A stretch of DNA of 64,000 bases from Pantanalinema sp. (GCA_036704125.1 DATNQI010000070.1:1-64000); one strand, 5' to 3'; positions 7,963-16,730 are shown, numbered from the stretch's first letter. Numbers and translations: made by a program. Notes: generated by a model not told the origin, from the letters alone.

Positions 7963-9387
7963 GTGCTGACTGAACAGGCGAGCGCCCTCAAGTTCGGAAC
8001 CGACGGCTGGCGCGCGGTGATCGCCAAGGACTTCACCTTCGACAACGTGGCCCTGGTCGCCCAGGCCCTGGCCGAGACCTGGAAGGCCGAATCGGACAAT
8101 CGCCACGCCGTGGTCGGCTTCGACACCCGCTTTCTCTCCGACAAGTTCGCCCGCACCGCGGCCGAGGTCCTCGCCGCCAACGGCTTCGAGGTCGTCCTGG
8201 CCGACCGCCCCTGCTCCAGCCCCTCCATCTCGTGGGCGGTCAAGGAGCGCGGGGCCGTCGGCGCCGTGATGATCACGGCGAGCCACAACCCGCCCGAGTA
8301 CAACGGCTTCAAGATCAAGGCCCACTACGGCGGCTCGGCCTCGCCCGAGCTGACGGCCAAAGTCGAGGCCGTCCTGCGCAAGGGCGTACGCCCGGCCCCC
8401 TACCGGGGCGAGGCGATCGCCACCTTCGACCCGCGGACGGGCTACTTCGCCCAGCTCGCCAAGCTGGTGGACCTCGAGGCGATCGCCAAGGCAGGCCTCC
8501 AGGTCATCGCCGACCCCATGTACGGGGCCGGCTCGGGCTACCTGCGCACCATGCTCGAGGGAGCGGGAATGACCCTCACCGAGCTGCACGCCGAGGCCAA
8601 CCCCTCCTTCCACGGCACCAACCCCGAGCCCATCGCCCCCAACCTGGTCGAGCTCGCCGTCCGCACCCGCGAGGCGGCCAACGCCAACCCCCTGACCGTG
8701 GGGCTGGCCTTCGACGGGGACGCGGATCGCATCGGGGCGGTGGACGCCGACGGCACCTTCGTCAACTCCCACCGCATCCTGGCGCTGATGCTCCAGCACC
8801 TGGTCGAGGAGAAGGGCTGGAAGGGCGGCGTCATCCGCACCTTCTCAACCTCCCGGCTGATCGAGAAGCTCGCCCGGGCCCACGGCCTTCCCCTGTTCGA
8901 GACGCCCATCGGCTTCAAGTACATCTGCGACCTGATGGTGTCCGAGGACATCCTGATCGGCGGCGAGGAGTCGGGCGGGATCGGCATCAAGCATCACATC
9001 CCCGAGCGCGACGGCATCCTGTGCGGCCTGGTGCTGCTCGAGATCATGGCCAAGCACAAGGCGACGCTCGGCGAGCTGGTCTCGCGCCTCGAGGCCCAGT
9101 ACGGCTCGCACCAGTACGACCGCATCGACCTGCACCTCACGGACAACGCGGCCAAGGACCGGGTGCTCTCCGAGCTCAAGGCCAACCCGCCCGGCTCCTT
9201 CGCCGGCCAGGCGGTGACGGCCGTCGAGACCCTGGACGGGGTCAAGTTCACGCTCGACCACGGAGGCTGGCTGCTGTTCCGGGCCTCAGGCACCGAGCCC
9301 CTCCTGAGGATCTACGCCGAGGCCCCGAGCATGCCGCTCGTGCGCGAGCTGCTCGAGGCGGGGCGTTCGCTGGCGCAAGGAGCCTAG
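7963..9387 (+). CDS. phosphoglucomutase/phosphomannomutase family protein
   Basis: The 474-residue protein interconverts hexose-6-P and hexose-1-P. It shows all four alpha-D-phosphohexomutase landmarks: KFGTDGWRA at the start, the phosphoserine loop TASHNPPEYNGFK, the metal loop FDGDADR and the phosphate-binding RASGTEPLLRIY. GGEESGG is the sugar-binding loop. The start is GTG at 7963 behind AGGAG (7951-7955). An in-frame upstream start at 7894 would run through the inverted repeat and lacks a ribosome site. It serves the same pathway as the two genes upstream. Confidence 0.93.
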   Translation: MLTEQASALKFGTDGWRAVIAKDFTFDNVALVAQALAETWKAESDNRHAVVGFDTRFLSDKFARTAAEVLAANGFEVVLADRPCSSPSISWAVKERGAVGAVMITASHNPPEYNGFKIKAHYGGSASPELTAKVEAVLRKGVRPAPYRGEAIATFDPRTGYFAQLAKLVDLEAIAKAGLQVIADPMYGAGSGYLRTMLEGAGMTLTELHAEANPSFHGTNPEPIAPNLVELAVRTREAANANPLTVGLAFDGDADRIGAVDADGTFVNSHRILALMLQHLVEEKGWKGGVIRTFSTSRLIEKLARAHGLPLFETPIGFKYICDLMVSEDILIGGEESGGIGIKHHIPERDGILCGLVLLEIMAKHKATLGELVSRLEAQYGSHQYDRIDLHLTDNAAKDRVLSELKANPPGSFAGQAVTAVETLDGVKFTLDHGGWLLFRASGTEPLLRIYAEAPSMPLVRELLEAGRSLAQGA

Positions 9388-9390
9388 GCA

Positions 9391-10386
9391 ATGAGCAAGA
9401 AGACCCGGGTCACCGTCCTCTGGGGCGGCTTCTCCACCGAGCGCGAGGTATCGAGCTGGTCCTGCGAGATGGTCCGGCGCAACCTCGACCCCGAGGCCTA
9501 CGAGGTCTCGGTCCACGACCTCAACGCCTTCTTGCCGGGTGGCGACCGCACCTGGCACCAGCTCAAGGACGACGCTGACGTGGTCTTCATCGCCATCCAC
9601 GGCGCGGGCGGCGAGGACGGCACCCTCCAGGGGCTGCTCGAGCTCTACGGCATCCCCTACACGGGCTCGGGCGTCATGGCCAGCGCCCTTGCCATGAACA
9701 AGGCCCGCACCAAGCAGATCTACCAGCAGGCAGGCATCCCCACGGCCGACGCCGCCGCCTACGACCTGCGCCAGGCCCCCTCTCCCGACCCCGCCGCCGA
9801 GCGCGATCGCCTGGGCGCGGCCTTCGGCTACCCCATGGTCCTCAAGGCCGACAACCAGGGCTCCAGCTTCGGCGTCCACATCGTGCGCGCCCCCGAGGAC
9901 TTCGTCAGCGCCTGGGAAGAGGCCGCGAAGCTCTCGCCCGAGCTGCTCGTCGAGCGCTTCGTGCCCGGCCTCGAGGTCACATGCGGGGTCATCGGCGGCT
10001 CGGCGATCGAGGCCCTGCCCGTGGTCGAGATCGTGCCCAAGTCGTCCGGGTGGTTCGACTTCGAGGCCAAGTACGCCGCGGGCGCCTCGGACGAGATCGT
10101 CCCGGCGCGCCTCTCGCAGGAGCTGACCGAAAAGGTGCAGGACCTGGCCCTGCGCGCCCACCTGGCCCTCGGCTGCTGGGGGATGTCGCGCACCGACATG
10201 CGCATCACCTCCGAGGGCGAGATCTACGTCCTCGAGACCAACACCATCCCCGGCCTCACCGAGAACAGCCTCCTGCCCAAGGCCGCGCGCGCGGCGGGCA
10301 TCATGCTGCCCGAGCTTTTCGACCGCTTCATCGCCATGGCCTTCGAGCGGCAGTCCTTCCACCCGTCCGCCTCGCTGAAGCCGTAG
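9391..10386 (+). CDS. ddl: D-alanine--D-alanine ligase
   Basis: The 331-residue ATP-grasp enzyme makes D-Ala-D-Ala for peptidoglycan. Seen: the N-terminal VLWGGFSTEREVS, the HGAGGEDGTLQG motif (residues about 70-81), the ATP-grasp KADNQGSSFGV and the metal-binding ending LETNTIPGLTENSL. The start ATG at 9391 follows AAGGAG, three bases after the mutase stop, so the two are co-transcribed. That links envelope sugar supply and cell-wall synthesis. A small hairpin CCGGC-GCATT-GCCGG follows at 10393-10407. Confidence 0.95.
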   Translation: MSKKTRVTVLWGGFSTEREVSSWSCEMVRRNLDPEAYEVSVHDLNAFLPGGDRTWHQLKDDADVVFIAIHGAGGEDGTLQGLLELYGIPYTGSGVMASALAMNKARTKQIYQQAGIPTADAAAYDLRQAPSPDPAAERDRLGAAFGYPMVLKADNQGSSFGVHIVRAPEDFVSAWEEAAKLSPELLVERFVPGLEVTCGVIGGSAIEALPVVEIVPKSSGWFDFEAKYAAGASDEIVPARLSQELTEKVQDLALRAHLALGCWGMSRTDMRITSEGEIYVLETNTIPGLTENSLLPKAARAAGIMLPELFDRFIAMAFERQSFHPSASLKP

Positions 10387-10400
10387 GGCCATCCGGCGCA

Positions 10401-10429
10401 TTGCCGGGCGGACTCAAACAGCTTAGAAT
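10401..10429 (+). promoter_or_regulatory. promoter TTGCCG-17-TAGAAT
   Basis: TTGCCG (10401-10406) and TAGAAT (10424-10429) are exactly 17 bases apart, 37 bases before the membrane protein gene. Confidence 0.55.
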
Positions 10430-10466
10430 AACGGCCTAGCATGACCGCGTTCGTCGGAGGATTGTC

Positions 10467-11009
10467 GTGTCATCGTTGCCACTCACGTACCTGTATCCCG
10501 CCGCCCTCGTCCTGACGCTCGTCGGCCTGGTGCTCGCCATCCGCCGTCAGCTGCTGGGCTTCGCCCTGGTCGGGGTGACGGCCGTCGCCTACGCCCTCTG
10601 GCTCGCGTCGCTCCAGGCCTGGCACGTCTCCGGGCCCTGGGGCGCCAGGTACGCGATCCTGGTCGTGCTGGTCGCCCTGGGGCTCTCCCTCGAGACCATC
10701 AGCGAGCGCATGCGCTTCAGGATGGGCTGGGTCGGCCAGAACACGGTGTGGGGTGGCCTCATCGGCGGGATGATCGGGCTGTTCGTGTTCGGGGGGGCCT
10801 TCTGGATGCTCGTCGGCACCCTCGTCGGCACCGTCGGCGTCCAGTTCAGCGGCCATCGCGGGAAGCAGACCGTCGGGCGTGCCCTGGTCGACGGCCTCGA
10901 AGGCTTCTTCGGCATGTTCGGCTCCCCCGGGCTGCGGGTGCTCTTCGCGGTGGTCGTGATCGACCTCTTCCTGGACCTCGCGCGCACGGCGAGCCGCCTC
11001 ACCCTCTAG
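10467..11009 (+). CDS. multi-spanning membrane protein, DUF456-like
   Basis: The 180-residue protein has about five hydrophobic segments and a Gly-rich zipper (GGLIGGMIGLFVFGG, later VGTLVGTVG). The pattern and size resemble the DUF456 family, whose role is not known. The start GTG at 10467 has GGAGG (10456-10460) upstream. A CBS-domain gene follows 16 bases after its stop and is probably in the same operon, so the CBS protein may sense nucleotides for a membrane process. Confidence 0.7.
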   Translation: MSSLPLTYLYPAALVLTLVGLVLAIRRQLLGFALVGVTAVAYALWLASLQAWHVSGPWGARYAILVVLVALGLSLETISERMRFRMGWVGQNTVWGGLIGGMIGLFVFGGAFWMLVGTLVGTVGVQFSGHRGKQTVGRALVDGLEGFFGMFGSPGLRVLFAVVVIDLFLDLARTASRLTL

Positions 11010-11025
11010 TCCCTCAGGAGACACC

Positions 11026-11469
11026 ATGCAGATTCGCACCATCATGACTTCCCCGGCTCACGCCGTGACCCCCCAGACCTCGATCAAGGACCTGCTCGCC
11101 ACCTTCAAGGATCGCCAGGTCAGCGGCTTTCCCGTGGTCGAGGGCGACAAGGTCGTGGGCGTGGTGACCGAGAGCGACCTGGTCTACCGCGATCGCCCCC
11201 TCAAGCCGCCCGCCTTCCTCGCCCTCTTCGACATGGTCATCCCCCTCGAGACGCCCGAGCACCTGCGCGAGGAGATCATCAAGACCGTGGGGTCCCACGT
11301 GGGCGACGTCATGACCGCCCCGGCCGTCACCATCTCGCCCGACGCCGACGTCTCCGAGGCCGCGAGCCTCATGGTCGAGCGCCGCATCAACCGCCTGCCC
11401 GTCGTGGACGCCTCGGGGCGGCTCGTGGGCATCGTGAGCAGAGCCGACCTGGTCGCCTCCATGGCCTGA
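11026..11469 (+). CDS. CBS-domain pair protein
   Basis: The 147-residue cytoplasmic protein consists of two CBS motifs only: MTSPAHAVTPQTSIKDLL, then VSGFPVVEGDKVVGVVTESDL in the first; VMTAPAVTISPDADVSEAA, then RINRLPVVDASGRLVGIVSRADL in the second. CBS pairs bind adenosyl compounds and act as sensors. There is no attached enzyme domain. The start ATG at 11026 follows CAGGAGA. It shares an operon with the membrane protein just upstream. Confidence 0.93.
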   Translation: MQIRTIMTSPAHAVTPQTSIKDLLATFKDRQVSGFPVVEGDKVVGVVTESDLVYRDRPLKPPAFLALFDMVIPLETPEHLREEIIKTVGSHVGDVMTAPAVTISPDADVSEAASLMVERRINRLPVVDASGRLVGIVSRADLVASMA

Positions 11470-11550
11470 TCGCCAGGATGGCCTCGGGTGGCCGCTTTCA
11501 GCGATTCCGGGTAGAATGGTTCGGCGCCCCCCGATCGAGGAGGACCCCCC

Positions 11551-12102
11551 ATGCGCCCCATCCGCTGGTTCATCGCGGCCGCCATGCTCGGCCTCACGTT
11601 CGTCAGCGCCCCGAGCGCGGCGCTCGCCGCGGCGAGCGTCGCTACGGCCCCGGCGATCGCGCCGCCGCGCAACTTCCGCACGGTCGAAGAAGGCTTCTAC
11701 CGCGGCGGCAAGATCGAGTCGAAGGAGCAGCTCAGGATGCTGCGCGACACCTACGGGGTCAAGACCGTGGTGTGCCTCGCCAAGGACTCGCTGGGGCCCG
11801 AGGGCGACAACGAGTTCGCCTGGGGCCAGGAGCTCGGCGTCACGGTCATCAAGAGCTACATGACCGACGTGGCCCCCAAGCCCGAGCAGTGGGCGACGAT
11901 CAAGCAGGCCATGCAGGCCAGGAACGTCTACGTCCACTGCAAGTGGGGCGCCGACCGCACCGGCGCGGTGGTCGCCAAGTACCGGCAGGAGGTCCAGGGC
12001 TGGGACGCCCGTGCCGCTTTCGCCGAGGCGCGCAAGTACGGCTTCAAGTCCTGGCTCAAGGCCCTGAGGACCTGGATCGACGCCCCCGAGGACATGAAGT
12101 AA
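11551..12102 (+). CDS. secreted dual-specificity/tyrosine phosphatase-like protein
   Basis: The 183-residue protein starts with a Sec signal peptide (hydrophobic core to ALAAAS). The mature part carries FYRGGKI and the Cys-phosphatase loop HCKWGADRTG, which fits HCx5R[ST] with Cys, Arg and following Thr in place. A general-acid Asp may be the one in YMTDVAPKPEQW. So the enzyme should act outside the cytoplasm on phosphorylated residues, inositol phosphates or similar. The start ATG at 11551 follows GAGGAGG. A TAGAAT lies at 11512-11517. It stands alone. Confidence 0.8.
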   Translation: MRPIRWFIAAAMLGLTFVSAPSAALAAASVATAPAIAPPRNFRTVEEGFYRGGKIESKEQLRMLRDTYGVKTVVCLAKDSLGPEGDNEFAWGQELGVTVIKSYMTDVAPKPEQWATIKQAMQARNVYVHCKWGADRTGAVVAKYRQEVQGWDARAAFAEARKYGFKSWLKALRTWIDAPEDMK

Positions 12103-12104
12103 TC

Positions 12105-12134
12105 GGCCCCCGAGCTGCAAGCAGCTCAGGGGCC
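12105..12134. terminator. bidirectional terminator
   Basis: GGCCCC-CGAGCTG, loop CAAG, CAGCTCA-GGGGCC between two convergent genes. No T tract on either side. Confidence 0.6.
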
Positions 12135-12156
12135 TGCGCATCGACCGACGTTCGCG

Positions 12157-13305
12157 CTAGAGCTTGGTCCGATCGATCACCGAGGTCGAGTTCGAGGTGA
12201 TGTTGGTGATGAAGGCCTTCTTGCCATCGGCGCTGAAGGCCATCTTGTGGTGGCCCACCTGGGTCTCGACGCTGGCGTAGACGGTGTTGGCGTCCGCGTC
12301 GATCACCGAAGCGAACGAGGAGCCGTCATTCCCGATCCAGACCTGCTTGGCGGGGCCGCTGCCGCCCGCCGGGGCGACGAAGGCGTGGACGGGCTTCTTG
12401 CCGACCGAAAGCGTCGCGATCACCTTCTGCTCCTGGACGTCGATCACCGAGACGGTGTTCGAGCCCGCGTTCGTCAGGTAGACGCGCGCGCCCACCGCCA
12501 CCGCATCGGAGGGGGAGGTGCCCACTTCGAGCGTCTTGATGACGGCCTTGGTCGCGAGATCGATGAGCGAGGCCGTGCCCGCACCGCCGTTGCCGACGAC
12601 CAGGATGCGGCGGTCGCCGGCGGTGCCGACCGCGATCGCCCCGGGCTTGGTCCCGACCTCGACCGAGGTGACGGCGTCGGTGGCACCGTCGATCAAGGCC
12701 ACCGACTTCTCGTCCGAGTCGGGCGCGATGGCCATGTCGTGCAGGACGAGCAGCGAGCGGTGTTCGCCGGCCTTGCCGACCGGAATGGACTTGGTCGCGA
12801 TGGGGTCGGCCGTCAGATCCACCTTGACGACGGACTTGTTCTCCTTGCCGCAGGTGACGTAGAGGACCTTGTCGTCGTGGGTGGAGTGGACCTTGTCCGG
12901 GCTCGCCCCCACCGGCACGTGGGTGACGGCGTTGTCGTGGGCGAGGTCCACGATGCTGATGCTCCCGGCCCCGCCGTTGGTCACGAACAGCTTGTTGCCG
13001 TCGTGGCTCGCCGCGACGTAGCCGGGGCTCTGCTGGACGACGATCGCCGACTCGGTGGCGCCGGTCGATCCGTCGATGACGGTGAGCACGTTGGAGCCGA
13101 CGTTGCAGACGTAGGCACGGCCCTGGGCGAAGGCGACGCCGTGGGGAGACTTCACCGTGGCCACGTGCAGGTCGGCGGCCACGCTCTTGACCACCTGGTT
13201 GGTGGTGTCGCCGGGCCCGGTGACCGAGTTCGAGACCTGGGGCTGACAGGCGGCCGCGAGGGCGGCGGCGCCGAGGGTGAAAGCGACGATATTGAAAGTT
13301 TTCAC
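12157..13305 (-). CDS. YVTN-type beta-propeller lipoprotein
   Basis: The 382-residue protein starts with a lipoprotein signal (AALAAAC, Cys around residue 20). It then has about seven repeats with NAGSNTVSVIDV or FVTNGGAGSISIVDL, the pattern of YVTN/YncE propellers. Such proteins are exported and bind partners or metals; no catalytic residue can be named. The start at 13305 lies 12 bases after the stop of the barrel gene upstream (13318-14256), so the two are one operon. The role is unknown. Confidence 0.85.
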   Translation of the reverse strand: MKTFNIVAFTLGAAALAAACQPQVSNSVTGPGDTTNQVVKSVAADLHVATVKSPHGVAFAQGRAYVCNVGSNVLTVIDGSTGATESAIVVQQSPGYVAASHDGNKLFVTNGGAGSISIVDLAHDNAVTHVPVGASPDKVHSTHDDKVLYVTCGKENKSVVKVDLTADPIATKSIPVGKAGEHRSLLVLHDMAIAPDSDEKSVALIDGATDAVTSVEVGTKPGAIAVGTAGDRRILVVGNGGAGTASLIDLATKAVIKTLEVGTSPSDAVAVGARVYLTNAGSNTVSVIDVQEQKVIATLSVGKKPVHAFVAPAGGSGPAKQVWIGNDGSSFASVIDADANTVYASVETQVGHHKMAFSADGKKAFITNITSNSTSVIDRTKL

Positions 13306-13317
13306 TGTTGGCTTCTC

Positions 13318-14256
13318 CTAATCGATGTACTGGAAGAACGTGACGTAGCAGGAGAGATCGCTCAGTGCGTTGTAGGCGACGTAGCCGGGGGTGAAGCCCA
13401 CCCCCAGGCGAAGGGCGTGGTCGGGCGAGAAGGCGTACGTGAGGGCCGGGATCACCTTGAGGTTGCTCATGGTGATCGAGCTGCCCCCCGAGAGCGGCGC
13501 CAGCCCCCGGTACCCGCTCAGGGTGACTCCGGCCTTCCAGACCGGATCGAGCTGGTAACCTAGCGTTCCTTGGGCGACCACGGCATCTCCGATGAAGAAA
13601 TTGGTCGCAACTCCGCTGGGGGTGCCGAAGGGCCGCTGGTAGCCGAGGCTCGCCTCGTAGCTCAGGTCGCCGCTCGCCCCCGTGGCGGTGAAACCCGCCT
13701 GTCCGTTCCAGACGCCGGCGCCGGTCACCTCGGCATCCACGCCGGTCGCGCGCCCGCTCGGGGCCAGCACCCCGAGCCAGAGCCCGAGGGCCGGAATGGG
13801 ACCGTCGCCTGCGATGGCGCGGTAGGCCACCTGCAGCGCCAGGTCGCCGAGCCCGGCGGCCTGGCTGGTCGCCTCGCGGAGCTCCACCGTGCCGAAGGAG
13901 CTGGGCGCCGCGCCGCTGTATGCGTTGCCGACGACCGGAGCCTGTATGCCGAACAGCAGCTCCGGGGTCGCGTAGTACGCCAGACCGAAGGTCGCCTGGA
14001 GCGCCTGGACGGAGGAATCCACCGGGATCCCCCGCAGGGCGCCCCCGTCGTTGAACGAACCGTTGACGGAACGGTAGGCGACGTCCTGCTGAAGCAGGAA
14101 GCGGCTGGTTCGCTGGTAGAGGTTGGTCCCGGAACCCAGGGCTCCCACCTCGCTCAGGTTGACCGAACAGCCGCATGTGCCGCACGCCGATGCCGGCCCC
14201 GCCCACGCGACGCTCACCGCGCACGCGAGGGCCAGGCCCGAGACAAGTCGTCTCAT
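13318..14256 (-). CDS. outer-membrane barrel with N-terminal CGTCGC motif
   Basis: The 312-residue protein has a Sec signal ending ASA and then, right after the cleavage site, ACGTCGCSVNLSEVG. The three cysteines in this CxxCxC motif could hold a metal. The remainder is a strand-rich barrel-type sequence resembling the 'MetA pathway of phenol degradation'/TTHERM transporter-like outer-membrane family, ending YVTFFQYID. Start 14256 follows AGGAGAAG. It is the first gene of an operon with the propeller lipoprotein. A strong terminator lies just before its start (14280-14311). Confidence 0.75.
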   Translation of the reverse strand: MRRLVSGLALACAVSVAWAGPASACGTCGCSVNLSEVGALGSGTNLYQRTSRFLLQQDVAYRSVNGSFNDGGALRGIPVDSSVQALQATFGLAYYATPELLFGIQAPVVGNAYSGAAPSSFGTVELREATSQAAGLGDLALQVAYRAIAGDGPIPALGLWLGVLAPSGRATGVDAEVTGAGVWNGQAGFTATGASGDLSYEASLGYQRPFGTPSGVATNFFIGDAVVAQGTLGYQLDPVWKAGVTLSGYRGLAPLSGGSSITMSNLKVIPALTYAFSPDHALRLGVGFTPGYVAYNALSDLSCYVTFFQYID

Positions 14257-14279
14257 GACCGATCTTCTCCTATCGAGTT

Positions 14280-14311
14280 AAAAAAGGGGTCCGCAGGCGG
14301 ATCAGTCCCCC
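14280..14311 (-). terminator. terminator or attenuator before the barrel gene
   Basis: On the minus strand GGGG...TCCGC-CT-GCGGA...CCCC is followed by TTTTTT. It lies after the Cys-rich gene and only 24 bases before the barrel start. There is hardly space for a promoter after it, so read-through may be regulated. Confidence 0.65.
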
Positions 14312-14387
14312 GCGCGGGTTTCGGCCGCCCGAGATAGAGGCAAGGGCAAGCCGAAACCGCCGCGCGCAGCCGAGAGCGCCTGCACGC

Positions 14388-14795
14388 TCAGGCGAGGTTC
14401 GACCTGGGAGGAGGCTCGGCGATCGCGAGAAAAGGCGGGTGGTAGGTCGCGCCCACCGGAGGAGCCCATCGATCCGACCGGGGAGAGATCGTTCGGAAGA
14501 CGAATGGGCCGGCCAGGAGCGTCGGGGCCTGCACCCTGGGCAAGGTGGAGTGGGCCGGCCCGGCATCGTGGTCGGCCGGCATCCCCGCGGCCAAGTGGCA
14601 GGCCGCATGGGGGTCCTTGTGCTTGGCGGCCGCCTCGCAGGCGAACTTGCACGAGCAGCTCGCATCGCAGACGCACGACGTGACGGCGCAGGGATTGCCC
14701 TGGCCGTCGCCCACGCACGGGATCGGCAAGCGCGCCGCCCCCATGAGGAGCAGTACGACGAGCGCCATCGCGAGCCGGGCGAGCCGAGTAAGCAT
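14388..14795 (-). CDS. small Cys-rich secreted protein
   Basis: The 135-residue protein has an N-terminal signal peptide and then about nine cysteines within some 50 residues (CVGDGQGNPC, TSCVCDASCSCKFAC, HAACH), followed by a His/Asp stretch MPADHDAGPAHS. The C-terminal half is Pro-rich and low in structure. I do not recognise the family. The Cys and His content suggests metal binding or disulfide bonds in the periplasm. The neighbour downstream carries a CxxCxC motif too. The start at 14795 is the only reasonable ATG; no strong ribosome site. Confidence 0.65.
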   Translation of the reverse strand: MLTRLARLAMALVVLLLMGAARLPIPCVGDGQGNPCAVTSCVCDASCSCKFACEAAAKHKDPHAACHLAAGMPADHDAGPAHSTLPRVQAPTLLAGPFVFRTISPRSDRWAPPVGATYHPPFLAIAEPPPRSNLA

Positions 14796-14932
14796 GCCGC
14801 CATGATACGTGACTTACGACCGTGCGTCGAGGAGAGCAACGCCCCCTCCAGCCTCCCGGAAAAACCGCTTGCCCATTTGACCTGGGGCCTCGCTCTGCTT
14901 CACTGGGGCGCGCTCCGCGCAGGAGGCCCGAG

Positions 14933-15286
14933 ATGGAGGACCCTGTCCTGCTCTGGACCGATCGCCTCGCCGGCGGCATCGAGCTGTTCGCCGCCGTCAT
15001 CATCGGCATGGCGGCCGTCAAGGCGATCGTGCGGGGGCTCATCCGCATGCTGCTGCCGAGCCGCGCGCCCGTCAGCCCCGAGCAAGTTCGCCTGGACCTG
15101 GGGCGCTGGCTCGCGCTGGGACTCGAGTTCCTGCTCGGGGCCGACATCCTCCGGACGGCCGCGGCGCCCTCCTGGAACGACATCGGGCAGCTCGCCGCGA
15201 TCGCGGTGCTCCGGACCGCCCTCAACTACTTCCTGGAAAAGGAGATCGCCCAGGAGGAAGCGCGCGAGCGCAGCCCCGACGGATGA
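14933..15286 (+). CDS. DUF1622 family membrane protein
   Basis: The 117-residue protein has two or three membrane segments. It shows the DUF1622 core (RLDLGRWLALGLEFLLGADI, then AIAVLRTALNYFLEKEI). The function of the family is not known. The start at 14933 follows AGGAGG (14921-14926). It lies 85 bases upstream of cydA in the same direction and may be in that operon. Confidence 0.88.
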   Translation: MEDPVLLWTDRLAGGIELFAAVIIGMAAVKAIVRGLIRMLLPSRAPVSPEQVRLDLGRWLALGLEFLLGADILRTAAAPSWNDIGQLAAIAVLRTALNYFLEKEIAQEEARERSPDG

Positions 15287-15335
15287 AGGTCAAAAGCGCC
15301 AAGAAAGGTCCAGAGAACCGCCATGCGTCACGGCC

Positions 15336-15370
15336 GGCGCCCCTCCTATGGTGGGGGGAGGAGGAGCGCC
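15336..15370 (+). promoter_or_regulatory. hairpin that can cover the cydA ribosome site
   Basis: GGCGCCCCTCC (15336-15346) can pair with the segment GGAGGAGGAGCGCC that contains the Shine-Dalgarno site and ends just before the cydA ATG. One or two bulges are needed. It may limit translation. Confidence 0.35.
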
Positions 15371-15371
15371 G

Positions 15372-16730
15372 ATGGACGACCCGACCCTCGTGGCCCGCTG
15401 GCAATTCGGCTTCACCATCCTGTACCACTACCTCTTCCCCCAGCTCACCATGGGCCTTGCCCTGCTCATCCTGATCCTCAAGAGCATCTACCTGCGCAAG
15501 CGCGACGAGCGCTGGAACCGAAGCGCCCGCTTCTGGGGCAAGATCTTCGCCGTCAACTTCGTCATGGGGGTCGTCACCGGCATCCCGATGGAGTTCCAGT
15601 TCGGCACCAACTGGGCCAAGTTCTCCGTCTTCGCGGGCGGGATCATCGCCCAGACCCTCGCCATGGAGGGGGCCTTCGCCTTCTTCCTCGAGTCGGCCTT
15701 CCTGGGCCTCTTCCTCTTCGGGGAGCGCCGCTTCGGGCAGCGCCTCCACTGGTTCTCGGCCCTGATGGTCTGGCTGGGGACGTGGGCCTCGGGCTACTTC
15801 ATCATCGCCACCAATGCCTGGATGCAGCACCCGGTCGGGTACCGATCGACGCCCGGCGGCGGCGTCGCGCTGGCGGACTACTGGGCCGTGCTCCTGAACC
15901 CGTGGATTCCCGCCCAGTACATGCACGCCATGGGCGGGGCCCTATTGACCGGCGCCTGCGTCATGAGCGCGGTGGGGGCCTTCTACCTGCTTTCGCACAA
16001 GCACGAGGCCTACGGGCGCATCTTCGTGAAGGTCGGGGTGATCGCGGGCCTGGTGGCCTCGGTGTTCCAGCTCTACCCGAGCGGCGACTGGTCCGGCGTG
16101 CAGGTGAGCGCGAAGCAACCCATCAAGCTCGCCGCCATGGAGGGCCTGTTCCAGACCGAGCGCGGGGCCGGCATCGCGATCCTCGGTCAGCCGGACATGA
16201 AGGCCCAGAGGCTCGACAACCCCCTGGTGGTTCCCAACGCCCTGAGCTTCCTGACCTACCGCGCGTGGAGCGCCGAGATCAAGGGCCTGGACGCGTTCCC
16301 CCGCGACCAGTGGCCGAGCTCGGTGCCCATGCTGTACTACAGCTACCACATCATGGTGGGCCTGGGCACGATCATGATCGCCGTGATGGGGCTTTCGGGG
16401 CTGCTCTTGTGGCGGCGGAGGCTGTACCAGGCCCGCTGGCTGCTGTGGGGGCTCATGCTGATGGCGCCCTTCCCGTACATCGCGAACTCGGCCGGGTGGA
16501 TGACCGCCGAGCTCGGGCGGCAGCCCTGGCTCGTCTACGGGCTGCTGAGGACCGTGGACGGGGCCTCGCCCACCGTGTCGAGCGGCAGCATCTGGTTCAC
16601 CCTGCTGGGCTTCGCCGGCATGTACGCCGTGATGGGCATGCTCTTCGTGCTCCTGGTGCTGCGCGAGATCGCCCACGGCCCCGAGATCGGCCCCGCGGGT
16701 CCCGAGTCGGCGCTCGGCGTGAGCGCCTGA
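15372..16730 (+). CDS. cydA: cytochrome bd oxidase subunit I
   Basis: The 452-residue membrane subunit oxidises quinol and reduces oxygen. Seen: the heme b595 ligand His in FTILYHYLFPQLTMG (residue about 19), the second-heme His in QYMHAMGG, the quinol loop with KLAAMEGLFQTE and the conserved GWMTAELGRQPW that holds the Met ligand. Nine hydrophobic segments are visible. The short quinol loop is of the common short type. The start ATG at 15372 is preceded by GGAGGAGGAGC. cydB follows eleven bases after the stop, so both are one operon. This gives high-affinity aerobic respiration. Confidence 0.96.
   Translation: MDDPTLVARWQFGFTILYHYLFPQLTMGLALLILILKSIYLRKRDERWNRSARFWGKIFAVNFVMGVVTGIPMEFQFGTNWAKFSVFAGGIIAQTLAMEGAFAFFLESAFLGLFLFGERRFGQRLHWFSALMVWLGTWASGYFIIATNAWMQHPVGYRSTPGGGVALADYWAVLLNPWIPAQYMHAMGGALLTGACVMSAVGAFYLLSHKHEAYGRIFVKVGVIAGLVASVFQLYPSGDWSGVQVSAKQPIKLAAMEGLFQTERGAGIAILGQPDMKAQRLDNPLVVPNALSFLTYRAWSAEIKGLDAFPRDQWPSSVPMLYYSYHIMVGLGTIMIAVMGLSGLLLWRRRLYQARWLLWGLMLMAPFPYIANSAGWMTAELGRQPWLVYGLLRTVDGASPTVSSGSIWFTLLGFAGMYAVMGMLFVLLVLREIAHGPEIGPAGPESALGVSA

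Noticed and set aside
14439-15371. N-terminal extension of CydA in the long open frame from 14439
   Set aside because: The frame before 15372 is Arg/Gly-rich shadow sequence; CydA homology begins at 15372 behind a good ribosome site.
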